Below, piece after piece: positions 7,504-16,732 of a stretch of 24,221 nucleotides of DNA. A program made the translations under genes and the position numbers. Under the pieces are notes generated by a model. It was not told where the DNA came from and ran no database searches. It saw only the letters and a list, made by a program, of their open reading frames with translations. The stretch lies in NCBI GenBank assembly GCA_964228555.1, contig CAXQZU010000048.1:1-24221 (forward strand), written 5' to 3'. The DNA comes from CAXQZU01 sp964228555. Its GTDB lineage: Bacteria; Planctomycetota; PLA2; JAEUHO01. Numbering within the stretch: position 1 is the stretch's first letter; the number at the start of each line of letters is the position of its first letter.

Positions 7504-8357
7504 GCACCCTCCACGGGGCCGGCGCCGGCCGCGGCCGCGGCGCGGCGGCTGCGCAGGCCGCGCGCGCGGCCCAGCAGCAGGAAGCGCGCCACCATGGCGG
7601 CGAAGCGCGCGCTGGTGAGGCGCCCGGCGAACATCAGCAGCTTGTTGGACAGGCCCGGGATCACCTGCATGCGCCCGCGGGCGAGGCCCTCGACGCCGGC
7701 GCGCGCCACGCCCGCCGCGCTGGCGCGCCAGCGCAGGAAGCCGCTCATGTCGGTGAAGCCGGCCGTGCTGAAGAACTCGGTGTCGGTCACGCCCGGGCAC
7801 AGGCAGGTGACGGCCACCTCGGCGTGCTTGAGCTCGGCGTGCAGGCTGTGGCTCCACACGCGCAGGAAGCCCTTCGTGCCGCCGTAGGCCGACTGCAGCG
7901 GGCTGGCCACGAAGCCCGCCACGCTGGCCACGTTGAGGATGCCGCCGCGCCCGCGCGCCAGCATGCCCGGCAGCAGCGCGTGCGCCAGCACCAGCGGCGC
8001 GTCCACGTTCACGCGCACCATCTCCAGCGAGCGAGCGAGGTCGCTGCGCGGGAACAGGCCCGGCACGCCGAAGCCGGCGTTGTTCACCAGCACGTCCACC
8101 CCGCCCAGGGCCTGCACCTCGCGCAGCAGCCGCTGGACCTCGGCCGCCTGGGCCAGGTCGGCCACGAGCGCCTGCGCGGAGGGCGCGCCCGCCGCCCGCA
8201 GCTCGGCGCACAGCGCCTCCAGCCGCTCGGCCCGGCGCGCCGTCACCAGCAGGCGCGCCTTGCGCCGGGCAAGGTCCAGCGAGATCTCGCGCCCGATGCC
8301 GCTGCTGGCCCCGGTGACGAGGCAGGTGAGGCCCTCGAAGGAGCGGATGCGCGCCAT
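7500..8357 (-). CDS. Short-chain dehydrogenase/reductase (classical SDR)
   Basis: An NAD(P)-dependent oxidoreductase of 285 residues with a Rossmann fold. The cofactor motif TGASSGIG is at 15-22, the structural motif NNAG at 92-95, the catalytic Ser145 in NVASVAG, and Tyr158/Lys162 in YGGTK; PGVTDT is at 188-193. Arg41-Arg42 after the second strand (LLVTARR) suggests NADPH preference. The C-terminal part (about 195-285) is basic and Ala/Arg-rich and may touch membranes. The substrate is unknown. The start ATG 8357 has TAGGCT 7 nt upstream, so it may have its own promoter besides read-through from addA, which ends 33 bp before. Its stop overlaps the msrB start. Confidence 0.88.
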   Translation of the reverse strand: MARIRSFEGLTCLVTGASSGIGREISLDLARRKARLLVTARRAERLEALCAELRAAGAPSAQALVADLAQAAEVQRLLREVQALGGVDVLVNNAGFGVPGLFPRSDLARSLEMVRVNVDAPLVLAHALLPGMLARGRGGILNVASVAGFVASPLQSAYGGTKGFLRVWSHSLHAELKHAEVAVTCLCPGVTDTEFFSTAGFTDMSGFLRWRASAAGVARAGVEGLARGRMQVIPGLSNKLLMFAGRLTSARFAAMVARFLLLGRARGLRSRRAAAAAGAGPVEGA

Positions 8358-8364
8358 GGCCAGC

Positions 8365-8370
8365 AGCCTA
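8365..8370 (-). promoter_or_regulatory. Candidate -10 box (TAGGCT) for the SDR gene
   Basis: TAGGCT on the minus strand is followed by 7 nt and then ATG 8357. The same hexamer precedes the KAS III-type gene. It would allow SDR-msrB to be transcribed separately from addBA, possibly as a leaderless mRNA. No TTG-type -35 is visible. Confidence 0.4.
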
Positions 8371-8390
8371 GCCGCACGGCCGCGGGCCGC

Positions 8391-11300
8391 CTACCGCAGC
8401 AGGTCCTCCCACGCGTCCGGCCAGCGCTGCTCGCACTCGGCCACCGCGAAGGCCTGGCACAGTCGCCGCATCTGGAGCATGTGCTCGCCCTCCAGCGACA
8501 CCGGCACCTCCACAGCCTCGTCACCCCAGCCCGGGTCCAGCAGCAGCAGCGAGGCGCCGCGCACGTCTTGCCCCAGCAGGCGCTCGGCGGCCAGCGCGTA
8601 GAGCCTGAGCTGCGGCGCGTAGTGGGCCGCGAGGTCCTCGGGCCGCGGCAGGCGCACGCGCGGCGGGTTGGTCTTGTGGTCCAGCAGCCACGTGCCGCCC
8701 CCGCGCGGCAGCCACAGGTCGAAGGTGCCGCGCACCAGCAGGCTGGGCAGCCCCCCCACGCGCGCGCCCTCGGGGAAGGCCAGCCGCGCCCGGAACGAGG
8801 CCTCGCGGCGCACGTCCAGCCCCTGCGCGAGGGCCTGCGCGAGGTCCCGCGCCGCAGCGCTGCGCCCGAAGCGGGCCACCATCTGCTCGCCCAGCGCCAG
8901 CAGGGCGGCGGGCACGCCGTCGCCCAGCTCGTCCTGCAGGGCCGACGCCAGCAGCTTGCGCGCTGCCTCCGGCGCGAGGCCCGGCTGCCAGCGCTCCAGG
9001 ACGAGGTGCACGGCGCGGCCCAGCGCCGAGCGCTCGGCGGCGATGCGCTCGCGCGCCTCGGGATCGTCGGCCGCCTCGGGCGCGGCCGTCGCAGGCTCCT
9101 CGTCCCAGGCCAGGCGCTGCTCCAGCCCCGCCTGCGCGCGCGCGGCGGCCTCGTCCACGCCCTCGCCTGCCGCCGGTGCCTCGCCCCATGGCGAGCCGCC
9201 CTCGCTGGCCACGCGCCCCGTGGGGCTGGCCGGCAGGCGCGGCCGCAGCCGCTCCTCGTAGTAGGCGCGCGGCGAGGCCGCAAAGCGCAGCAGCTCGCTC
9301 ACGCCCACCTCGTAGCGCGTGCCGCCCAGCGGCGGGGGCGTCAGCGCGCACGCTGCGATGCGCTGCGCGGCCTGCTCCTCCGCCGTGGATGCGCCTCCCG
9401 ACCCGGGAGCTGCCGCGCTGGCCGCCCGCGGCGCCTGCGCAGGCAGCCGATCGCGTGCTTGCGCCAGCGGCTCGAGGCACACGCGCAGCCGCCCCGTGCC
9501 GAGGTCATGCTCCTGCGCATCGTCGGCCTGCCAGCCCGGGACCGCATCCAGCAGCGCGCGCGTCCACGGCGAGGGACGCGCCACGCGACCGTCCTTGGTG
9601 AAGCCGCCGTGGTTGCCCACCACCAGCAGGTGCTGCTCGGCGCGCGTGAGGGCCACGTAGAGCAGGCGCAGGGCCTCCTGCAGCCCGGCCTGCTTCTCCT
9701 GCTCGCGCAGCGCCTCGAGGCCCCGGGAGGCCACGCCCACGCCCTCCAGCGGGTCGCTGAGGCTGAGCGCCACGGCATCGCCCCCGCGCGCGAGCCACGG
9801 GCCGGACTCGCTGGGCGCGCCACGGTTGATGTCGGCCAGCACCACCACGGGCCACTCCAGCCCCTTGGCGGCATGGGCCGTCAGCAACGTGACCACGTCG
9901 GTGCCCGCGCCCAGCGCCGGAGCCTCGGCCTGCGTCACCTCCAGCCGGTCCAGCAGCTCGAGGTGACGCAAGAAGGCCGGCAAGTCGTGACGGCCGGCTG
10001 CGGCCAGCTCGCGGGCCACGGACACGGCACGCAGCAGGTTGGCGGCGCGCCGGGGCCCGTCCGGCTGGGCCAGCGCCGTGGGCAGCAAGCGCAGCTCGTG
10101 CAGCGCGCAATCCACGAGGCCCGGAAGGTCGCCGTGCGCCCCCCGCTGCCGCAGCCGCTCCACGGCCCCGGCCAGCGCCTTGACGCGCGGGTCGGTGTCC
10201 GCCCGGGCGCGCTCCCACGCCTCGCCCCCGCCCCCCCGCAGGCGCAGCAGGTCGCCGTCGCAGGCCCCCAGCGCCGGCCCGCGCAGCAAGGCCGCCAGCG
10301 CGAAGGTGTCGCGCGGGTTGTGCACCACGCGCAGCGCATGCACCAGCGCGCGCACCTCGTCGGCCTCGAAGAAGCCCTGGCCGCGGTGCACGCGGAAGGG
10401 CACGCCGGCATCCGTGAGCGCACGCTCCAGCGGCGCCAGCCCGCTGTTGGTGCGCACCATGACGGCGCAATCCTCGTAGCGCAGCAGGCGCCGGTCGCGG
10501 GCGTTGCGCCGCCACGTGCCGGACGCCACCAGCGTGCGCAGCCAGTGCGCCACGCAGGTCGCCTCCCCCTCCCGACCCTCGCCCGTGCCGGCCGTGCCGC
10601 GGTCCAGCAGCCACAGCTCGAGGTCGGGCCGGCCGCCCTCCGGCGGCGGCTCGAAGGACCCGGCCGCACGCAAGGGCTCGAAGGGCACGCCCGCGGCCTC
10701 CGCGGCAAACATCGAGGAGCACAGCCCGTTGACGGCGTCCACCAGGCCCGGCGTGGCGCGATAGGACTCCTCGAGCCGGTGCTGCCGCGCCGGCCCCACG
10801 CGCTCGCGCTCCTGCAGCAGCACGCGCACGTCGGCTCCGCGGAAGCGGTAGATCGACTGCTTGGGGTCGCCCACCGAGAACTGCTCGACGCCCTGCCGCC
10901 GCAGCAGGCCCAGCAGCTGCTCCTGCACCGGGTTGGTGTCCTGGTGCTCGTCCACCAGCATCGCCTGCGGCAAGCCCTCGGCACGCAGGCCGCGGCCCTC
11001 CAGTCCCTCGAGCAGGCCCAGCGCGTGGCACTCCAGGTCGTTGAAGTCCAGCGCCTCGCGCTGGGCCTTCACCTCCTCGTAGGCCGCATCCACCTCGACC
11101 AGCACCTCGCGCAGCGCGGGCAGCACGGTGCGCTCGCCTTCGTCGTCGGCCACGGCGCCGCGCAACGCCTCGAGGGCCTCGCGCAGCTTCTTGGCCGCCG
11201 ACTGCATGGCCCGCACGCCCTGGCCCCTTCCCGACACCAGCCCCTGCAGCCGGCGCGTGGCGCGCCACAGGTCACCGCCGGGCACGAGCGCGTCGCGCGC

Positions 11301-11993
11301 AGCCTCGGCCACCTCCCCCGCACGCGCACGCAGGGCAGGCTCGGGCGCGAAGAAGGCCTCGCTGGCCTCCTCGAAGCCGGGCAGGGCCTCGGCCACCGCC
11401 TGCCGCGCGGCCTCCAGCGAGGGCTCGCCGCGCGCCCAGGCCAGCGACTCGATGTCGCCGCCCGCGGCACGCAGCCGCTCGTGCATCCGGGCGACCTCGC
11501 GCAGCGGGTCGGGCACGCCCAGCCGCTGCAGCGCAGCACGCAGCGTCGAGGCGTCGTTGCGCGCCTCCAGCCGCTGCCGGGCACGGTCCAGCGCCTCGGC
11601 CCGCACGAGCAGCGTGGACGATTCGTCCAGCACGCGGAAGCCCGGGTCGAGGCCGGCGGCGACCGCGTTGCGGCGCAGCAGGCGCGAGCAGAAGGCGTGC
11701 AAGGTGCTGATGGGCGCCTCGGCCGACTGCGCCCGCAGGTCCTCGTGCCCGTGCTGCGCGAAGGCCTCGCCGATGCGCTTGCGCATCTCGCGCGCCGCTC
11801 GCTCGGTGAAGGTGAGCGCCGCCACGCGCGAGACGGGCAGGGCGCGGTCGAGCACCAGCCACAGGTAGCGCGCCACCAGCACGCGCGTCTTGCCAGAGCC
11901 TGCGCCGGCCAGCACGCAGCGATCTCCCGCCTCCGCGCAGGCGGCGTCCTCCTGCTCCGGCGAGAGCCCGAGTTCCTCGCGCGGGATGCTCAC
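8391..11993 (-). CDS. addA: AddA: helicase-nuclease subunit of the AddAB recombination complex
   Basis: With AddB this complex unwinds and resects double-strand DNA ends and hands single strands to RecA (the RecBCD counterpart). The 1200 residues match the family. UvrD-type helicase motifs: Walker A AGAGSGKT (29-36), motif II DEHQD (348-352), motif III GDPKQS (375-380), KGLEWP (710-715) and motif VI VALTRAE (780-786). The C-terminal RecB-type nuclease keeps His996, Asp1092, Asp1105-x-Lys1107 (LLDHKTN) and QLRLY (1128-1132), so it looks catalytically intact. The start is GTG 11993, which overlaps the addB stop as GTGA and argues for coupled translation. An Ala/Gly-rich linker (about 850-880) separates helicase and nuclease. 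Confidence 0.95.
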   Translation of the reverse strand: MSIPREELGLSPEQEDAACAEAGDRCVLAGAGSGKTRVLVARYLWLVLDRALPVSRVAALTFTERAAREMRKRIGEAFAQHGHEDLRAQSAEAPISTLHAFCSRLLRRNAVAAGLDPGFRVLDESSTLLVRAEALDRARQRLEARNDASTLRAALQRLGVPDPLREVARMHERLRAAGGDIESLAWARGEPSLEAARQAVAEALPGFEEASEAFFAPEPALRARAGEVAEAARDALVPGGDLWRATRRLQGLVSGRGQGVRAMQSAAKKLREALEALRGAVADDEGERTVLPALREVLVEVDAAYEEVKAQREALDFNDLECHALGLLEGLEGRGLRAEGLPQAMLVDEHQDTNPVQEQLLGLLRRQGVEQFSVGDPKQSIYRFRGADVRVLLQERERVGPARQHRLEESYRATPGLVDAVNGLCSSMFAAEAAGVPFEPLRAAGSFEPPPEGGRPDLELWLLDRGTAGTGEGREGEATCVAHWLRTLVASGTWRRNARDRRLLRYEDCAVMVRTNSGLAPLERALTDAGVPFRVHRGQGFFEADEVRALVHALRVVHNPRDTFALAALLRGPALGACDGDLLRLRGGGGEAWERARADTDPRVKALAGAVERLRQRGAHGDLPGLVDCALHELRLLPTALAQPDGPRRAANLLRAVSVARELAAAGRHDLPAFLRHLELLDRLEVTQAEAPALGAGTDVVTLLTAHAAKGLEWPVVVLADINRGAPSESGPWLARGGDAVALSLSDPLEGVGVASRGLEALREQEKQAGLQEALRLLYVALTRAEQHLLVVGNHGGFTKDGRVARPSPWTRALLDAVPGWQADDAQEHDLGTGRLRVCLEPLAQARDRLPAQAPRAASAAAPGSGGASTAEEQAAQRIAACALTPPPLGGTRYEVGVSELLRFAASPRAYYEERLRPRLPASPTGRVASEGGSPWGEAPAAGEGVDEAAARAQAGLEQRLAWDEEPATAAPEAADDPEARERIAAERSALGRAVHLVLERWQPGLAPEAARKLLASALQDELGDGVPAALLALGEQMVARFGRSAAARDLAQALAQGLDVRREASFRARLAFPEGARVGGLPSLLVRGTFDLWLPRGGGTWLLDHKTNPPRVRLPRPEDLAAHYAPQLRLYALAAERLLGQDVRGASLLLLDPGWGDEAVEVPVSLEGEHMLQMRRLCQAFAVAECEQRWPDAWEDLLR

Positions 11994-14900
11994 GCCGCAC
12001 CCCCGTGGCCCGTGCCGCCGTCGCCACCGCCGCCCTCGTGCTCCTCGTCGGCGCCCGAGACGCGGGCAGCCGGACGGCACAGCGCGCGCACGTCGCAGGC
12101 CTCGCAGGTGAGCCGCGGGCGGCTGGGAGCGAGGCGGATGTCGCCCGCACGCACGCGCGCCACGGCTTCGGCGGCTTGCGCCTCGGCCTGCTCCAGCAGC
12201 TGGCGGAAGTCCGCGCTCTCCTGCACGTCGGGCGCCGGGCCCTCGGCCCGTCCCGCCAGGCGCGCGGCCGCACGCTGCTCGTGCAGCGCGCGCCGCAGGC
12301 GCAGGCTGCTGCCCACCCACTCCACGCCCACCACGGCGAGCCCCTTCCACGCCTCCAGCGCGCGCGCGTAGAGCGCCAGCTGCGGGTCGTGGCCGTCCAT
12401 CGCCCCCTTCAGGCCCGCATCCACGCTGCCGGCGGCCTGCTTGTAGTCCACCACCACGGCCTCGGCGCCGCAGGTGTCCACGCGGTCGATGCTGCCCTTG
12501 AGCAGGAAGCGCTGGCCCGGCGGCCCCAGCTCCACGCCTGCGCCGCCCTCGCCCAGCGCCAGCTCGCGGCCGCCCGCGCCCGCCACGAAGGGCGAGCCGA
12601 TGGCCCCCTCGCGCTCGCGCAGCAAGGTCACCATGCGCGCGAGGCGCGCCTGCACCAGCGCACGGTCGGCCACCGCGGGCCCCGGCTCCTCCAGCGCGCG
12701 CTGCGCCACGTCCGCCGCCGCCAGCGTCGGCTCCTCCAGCGCCAGCCGCAGGGCCGCGTGCACGCGCTGGCCCAGCTCGCGGGCCCCGAACTGCGGGCCG
12801 GACACGTGCAGGTCGTCGGCCTTGAGGCCCAGCACGCGCTTGAGGAAGTGGCGCTGCGGGCAGGCCAGCAGGTCGCGCAGCAGCGTGGCGCTGGCGTAGT
12901 CCACCGAGCGCGCCACGCGCTGCACCTCGTCGGGGCCCAGCGGGTCGCACGCCTCACGACGCCAGCGCCCGGCACGGGCGGGCAGCCCCGCATCCAGCCG
13001 CTGCAGCAGGGCCGTGGCCAGGGGCAGGTCCGGCGCCGCGCCCCGGCCCAGGCGCGCGGCCGCGTGGCAAGCGAGCTCGGCCTGCGTGCGGCAGTCCTCC
13101 AGCGCCGGCGCGCCCGGCGCCAGCCGCACGCCCAGCGCCTTGGGCTGCAGGTCGAGCAGGCCTTCCACCTGCTGCAGCACCCGCGAGGGCGGCAGGTCAT
13201 CGCCATCGGGCGTGAAGCACGGGCGGCTCAGCACCAGCAGGTGGCTGGCCCGCGTGAGCACCGAGAGCACGCGCCGACGCTCCCGCTCCTCGCGCTCGGC
13301 CTGTCGAGGCAGGGCCACGCCCGCCGCCTCGAGGCGCTCGCGCTCCTCGTCGGCCAGCAGCGGGTCCTCGCCCACACGCCGCGGCAGGCTGCGTTCCTCC
13401 AGCCCCACCACGAGCACGACGCGCGCCTCCCAGGCGCGCGCGCGCTCCGGATCCACCACGTGCACCACGTCCAGCCGCGGCTCGGGCTGGCTGGAGGCGG
13501 CCCGCTCCAGCGCCTCGCGCAGGTCGCGCGCGGCCGCCGGGCCCCGGGGGCGCGTGCCCGCGCGGGTGGCGACCTCGACGCGCTCGCGCACCAACGCGGC
13601 CACCCGCGCGCGCGCCCGGCCGGCCGCCAGCACGGCGCGGTCGCGCACGGGGTCGCGCAGGCAGCCCCGCTCGTCGAGCCCGCCCGGCTGCGGGAGCGGC
13701 ACCGCAGCCTCCAGCGCCCCCACCAGGGCCTGCACCACGCCCGGCTCGTGCGGCGCGCCGCCCGCTTCCTCCAGCGCCTGCCGGGCGCACTCCCATGCAT
13801 CCAGGCGCACGCGCACCCGCCCGCGCGACTGCTGGCGCAGGCGTTCCCAGTCGCCGGGGAAGCCCTCCTTGCGCCAGCGCGCGTCGTGCTCGTCCACGTG
13901 CTCCAGCAGCACGGGGTCGCCCCCCAAGGCCACGTAGCGCAGCGTGTCCAGCACCCGCGCCGCCGACACCTCGCCGGCGGCGACCTCGCCCGCGAGCACG
14001 CGCAGCACCGGCTCCAGCGCGCGCACCCACGGCTCGGCCTGCAGCACGCGCGCACCCTCGAGGTGCACGGGCACCCCCAGCCGCTCCAGCGCCTGCGCGA
14101 GGCCCGCGCCGCGCGCCTCCAGCGCCGGCAGCACCACGAGCACGTCGCGCGCGCCGCGCACCAGCGCGCCCTCGGTGCCGGCCTCGTCCAGCAGGCGGCG
14201 CACGCGCCGCGCCACCACCTCGTCCTCGTGCGTCAGGTCCAGCGCGTGCAGCAGCTCGACCTGCGCACCCGCCGGCGTGCGCGGGCCCGCGGGCCGCGCC
14301 GACCGGTCCCAGTCGCGCGCCAGGCGTGCCAGCGCACCGCCGGGGGCACGGCGGAAGCCCTCCAGCCGCTGCTCGTGGAAGCCCGCCCCCAGCAGCCGCG
14401 CACGCAGCCGGGCCGCACTGGCGAACAACGCCTCGCGCTCCTCCTCCCACGGCAGCGTGACCAGCACCTCGCCACCCGCCTGCTCCACCAGCGCGGACAG
14501 CCGCAGCAGGATCTCCACCTCCACCGGCGTCATGTCCTCGAAGCCGTCCACGGCCACGAGGCGGGGCAGGCGCTCGGGCACGCGCTCGTGCAAGGCGCGC
14601 CGCAGCCGCTGCAGCGCGTCCTCGTGGTCCTCCAGCCCGCCCTCGGCCAGCAGGGCGCCGTAGCGCCGGGCCACGCTCACGACGTCGCGCAGGCGCTCGC
14701 CCGGGCCCAGGGCCAGTCGCGCACAGCCCTCCTCCAGGCCAGCCAGCGCCTGCTCCAGCGGCTGCACCCCCTGCTTGATGTCCTTGAGCAGGCGCAGGAG
14801 GCGCGAGCGCAGGCCGCGCTGGGCGTGCCCAGCGGCCAGCGAGGCGCCGCCTGCCTGCTGCATCGCCAGGCCCATCAGGCGGTCGCGTTCCTCGGCCGAG

Positions 14901-15235
14901 GGCAGCGAGCGCACCGCCCATCCCGGCAGGAATCGCTCGCCCACGCTGGTGAAGGTGACGAAGGGCGCGTCCCACAGCGCGCGCGCCTCCCAGTGCACCA
15001 GAGCCGAGCGCAGTGCATGCTGGGCCTCCCCGTAGGTGGGCAGCACCAGCAGGGCCCCGCCGGGGTCCGCGGCCGCCCGGCCGCGCTGCGCCTCGTGCGT
15101 GGCGTGCTGCTTGACCAGCTCCAGCGCCAGCCGGCTCTTGCCGCTGCCCGGCCCGCCCGTCACGAGGCGCAGCCGTCCCGGCCCGGGCAAGGCCCGGCCA
15201 GCCGGGTCTCGGCGGGTGGACGTGGTGTCAGGCAT
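11990..15235 (-). CDS. addB: AddB: nuclease/iron-sulfur subunit of AddAB
   Basis: The partner of AddA. The 1081 residues begin with a Walker A-like GGPGSGKS (27-34); the remaining helicase-like region is degenerate, as usual in AddB. The C-terminal nuclease has His826, Asp917 (GSIDR), Asp930-x-Lys932 (VDYKQ) and QLALY (952-956). Four cysteines, C792, C1044, C1047 and C1053, have the Cx2Cx5C spacing of the 4Fe-4S staple known in AddB. The ATG at 15235 is placed where homology-like sequence begins; in-frame codons further upstream are low-complexity and run through the promoter region. TAGTGT at 15264-15269 (minus strand) is a candidate -10, with a short leader holding GAGGGA. It is the first gene of the operon and divergent from the KAS III gene. 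Confidence 0.93.
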   Translation of the reverse strand: MPDTTSTRRDPAGRALPGPGRLRLVTGGPGSGKSRLALELVKQHATHEAQRGRAAADPGGALLVLPTYGEAQHALRSALVHWEARALWDAPFVTFTSVGERFLPGWAVRSLPSAEERDRLMGLAMQQAGGASLAAGHAQRGLRSRLLRLLKDIKQGVQPLEQALAGLEEGCARLALGPGERLRDVVSVARRYGALLAEGGLEDHEDALQRLRRALHERVPERLPRLVAVDGFEDMTPVEVEILLRLSALVEQAGGEVLVTLPWEEEREALFASAARLRARLLGAGFHEQRLEGFRRAPGGALARLARDWDRSARPAGPRTPAGAQVELLHALDLTHEDEVVARRVRRLLDEAGTEGALVRGARDVLVVLPALEARGAGLAQALERLGVPVHLEGARVLQAEPWVRALEPVLRVLAGEVAAGEVSAARVLDTLRYVALGGDPVLLEHVDEHDARWRKEGFPGDWERLRQQSRGRVRVRLDAWECARQALEEAGGAPHEPGVVQALVGALEAAVPLPQPGGLDERGCLRDPVRDRAVLAAGRARARVAALVRERVEVATRAGTRPRGPAAARDLREALERAASSQPEPRLDVVHVVDPERARAWEARVVLVVGLEERSLPRRVGEDPLLADEERERLEAAGVALPRQAEREERERRRVLSVLTRASHLLVLSRPCFTPDGDDLPPSRVLQQVEGLLDLQPKALGVRLAPGAPALEDCRTQAELACHAAARLGRGAAPDLPLATALLQRLDAGLPARAGRWRREACDPLGPDEVQRVARSVDYASATLLRDLLACPQRHFLKRVLGLKADDLHVSGPQFGARELGQRVHAALRLALEEPTLAAADVAQRALEEPGPAVADRALVQARLARMVTLLREREGAIGSPFVAGAGGRELALGEGGAGVELGPPGQRFLLKGSIDRVDTCGAEAVVVDYKQAAGSVDAGLKGAMDGHDPQLALYARALEAWKGLAVVGVEWVGSSLRLRRALHEQRAAARLAGRAEGPAPDVQESADFRQLLEQAEAQAAEAVARVRAGDIRLAPSRPRLTCEACDVRALCRPAARVSGADEEHEGGGGDGGTGHGGAA

Positions 15236-15324
15236 GCGGCCGCACTTCCCTCTCGGGCGCCCAACACTACGCCCCGGGGGGGACAGCGCGCCCTGCGTGC
15301 CCGACCCGCACCCGCACGCGTGCC

Positions 15325-15352
15325 TTGCGCGCCCCGGCCGCGGGGCTAGGCT
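15325..15352 (+). promoter_or_regulatory. Candidate promoter of the KAS III-type gene
   Basis: TTGCGC (15325-15330), a 16-bp spacer and TAGGCT (15347-15352). A start about 7 nt later leaves a leader of roughly 40 nt containing GGAGG, in contrast to the leaderless-looking promoters elsewhere in the window. Confidence 0.45.
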
Positions 15353-15401
15353 CGCCCCGGGTGCGGTGCTGGCAGGCGGCGCGCCCGGAAGCGGAGGCCT
15401 G

Positions 15402-16544
15402 TTGCGCGTACAGCCCCATCCCGAGATCCGGATCACCGGCACGGGCGCCTGCCTGCCCGAGCGCGTGGTGACCAACCCGGTGCTCGAGACAATGGTCAAG
15501 GGCTACGACGCCAGCCGCTCCGGCGACTTCGGTGCGTGGGTGGACCAGGTCACGCACATCCACGAGCGGCGCTTCTGCGACTTCAAGACGCGTACCTGCG
15601 ACCTCGCGCTGCCGGCCGCGCGCGAAGCGCTGGCCGAGGCGGGCATCCAGCCCAAGGACCTCGGCATGATCGTGTACGCCTCGTTCACGATGAGCCAGCA
15701 GATCCCGGGCGACCACTGCATGCTGGCCGAGGACCTGGGCGCCAGCGACTGCCCCACCTTCCACCTGATGGGCGCCTGCGCCGGCTCCATCTACGGCATG
15801 GGCCTGGCCTTCGGGATGATCGCCTCGGGGGTCTACGAGCACGTGCTGGTGATCGGCACCGAGACCATCAGCAAGGCGCTCAACTTCCACGACCCCCTCA
15901 CCTCCATCATCTTCGGCGACGGCGCGGGCGCCGCCGTGGTCTCGCGCCGCAAGGGCGCGCCCGGCTCGGGCATGCTGCCGCCGCACCTGGGCTTCAAGTT
16001 CAGCCCGCGCAACATCCACCTGGGCAACAGCAACATCCCGGTGGAGGTCTCGCGCTTCCCCGACCGGCAGGTGCAGCCCGGCATCCAGGTCGTGGAGCAG
16101 GCCCTCGTCGAGATGGAGGGCGGGCCGCACGTGCTGCGCCAGGCCGTGCAGCAGATGGCCGCCTGCACGGCCCGCTGCCTCGGCTACGACGAGAAGGAGC
16201 TCAAGAAGGGCGAGCCCGCGCTGGTCGAGGCGCTGGCGCGCGCGCGCGTCATCCCCCACCAGGCCAACGGCCGCATCGTGGACGGCATGGCCGAGAAGCT
16301 GGGCGTGGCCCCCGAGCGCGTCACGCGCACGGTCTACGTCTACGGCAACACCTCCGCCGCCAGCAACCTCATCGCGCTGGACTACGCGCGCAAGCACGGC
16401 AACCTCGCGCGACGGCTGGATGCCGAGGGCCGGGTGCTGGAGATCGTGCGCCAGCCCGAGCACCGCATCCAGCCCGGCGAGCTGGTGCTGCTGCCCAGCA
16501 TCGGCGGCGGCTACCTGATGGGGTGCCTGGGCTTCGTGGCCTAG
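15402..16544 (+). CDS. 3-oxoacyl-ACP synthase III (FabH/KAS III-type) family enzyme
   Basis: A thiolase-fold condensing enzyme that would join an acyl-CoA starter to malonyl-ACP, either to begin fatty acid synthesis or in a secondary pathway. The 380 residues contain the full catalytic triad: Cys126 (LMGACAGS), His286 (IPHQANGR) and Asn316 (YGNTSAAS). FGDGAGAAVV at 171-180 and the C-terminal glycine-rich strand PSIGGGYLMG (365-374) are also typical. It is longer than E. coli FabH, with extra segments near 30-48 and 200-240. The start is TTG 15402: GGAGG lies 4 nt upstream and no ATG or GTG fits the frame near the conserved start. A strong hairpin follows the stop by 5 bp, so it appears monocistronic. 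I leave the symbol blank because no other fab genes are adjacent. Confidence 0.88.
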   Translation: MRVQPHPEIRITGTGACLPERVVTNPVLETMVKGYDASRSGDFGAWVDQVTHIHERRFCDFKTRTCDLALPAAREALAEAGIQPKDLGMIVYASFTMSQQIPGDHCMLAEDLGASDCPTFHLMGACAGSIYGMGLAFGMIASGVYEHVLVIGTETISKALNFHDPLTSIIFGDGAGAAVVSRRKGAPGSGMLPPHLGFKFSPRNIHLGNSNIPVEVSRFPDRQVQPGIQVVEQALVEMEGGPHVLRQAVQQMAACTARCLGYDEKELKKGEPALVEALARARVIPHQANGRIVDGMAEKLGVAPERVTRTVYVYGNTSAASNLIALDYARKHGNLARRLDAEGRVLEIVRQPEHRIQPGELVLLPSIGGGYLMGCLGFVA

Positions 16545-16549
16545 GGCGC

Positions 16550-16579
16550 CCGGCCGCCAGGCACCGGCACGGCGGCCGG
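16550..16579 (+). terminator. Terminator hairpin after the KAS III-type gene
   Basis: CCGGCCGCC (16550-16558) pairs perfectly with GGCGGCCGG (16571-16579), giving a 9-bp GC stem with a 12-nt loop, 5 bp past the stop codon. No T-run follows. Confidence 0.6.
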
Positions 16580-16625
16580 CACGACGCCGGGTTGCCGCAC
16601 GGGAGCGGGAGGGCTCGCGCCAGGG

Positions 16626-16653
16626 TTGCGGCTCCCTCGCGCAAGGCTACCGT
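16626..16653 (+). promoter_or_regulatory. Candidate promoter of the cyclophilin gene
   Basis: TTGCGG (16626-16631), a 16-bp spacer and TACCGT (16648-16653). An ATG follows after 7 nt (16661), in frame with the cyclophilin, but the 24 codons between it and ATG 16733 lack the GC3 bias of real genes. I therefore read them as a leader of about 72 nt. Confidence 0.4.
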
Positions 16654-16732
16654 CGCCGCCATGCGGGCTTGCGTCACGCCGGCCGCATCTCCCGTCCCTC
16701 CCCACCCATCCCCACGAAGGGCCTGCCATCCC

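Noticed and set aside
7320..12371. A long + strand open frame antisense to addA, the SDR gene and part of msrB
   Set aside because: No recognisable motifs, and composition typical of an antisense shadow. The minus-strand genes have complete motif sets.
12005..15349. A long + strand open frame antisense to addB
   Set aside because: Arg/Gln/His/Ala-rich shadow with no domains; addB on the opposite strand has all nuclease and Fe-S residues.
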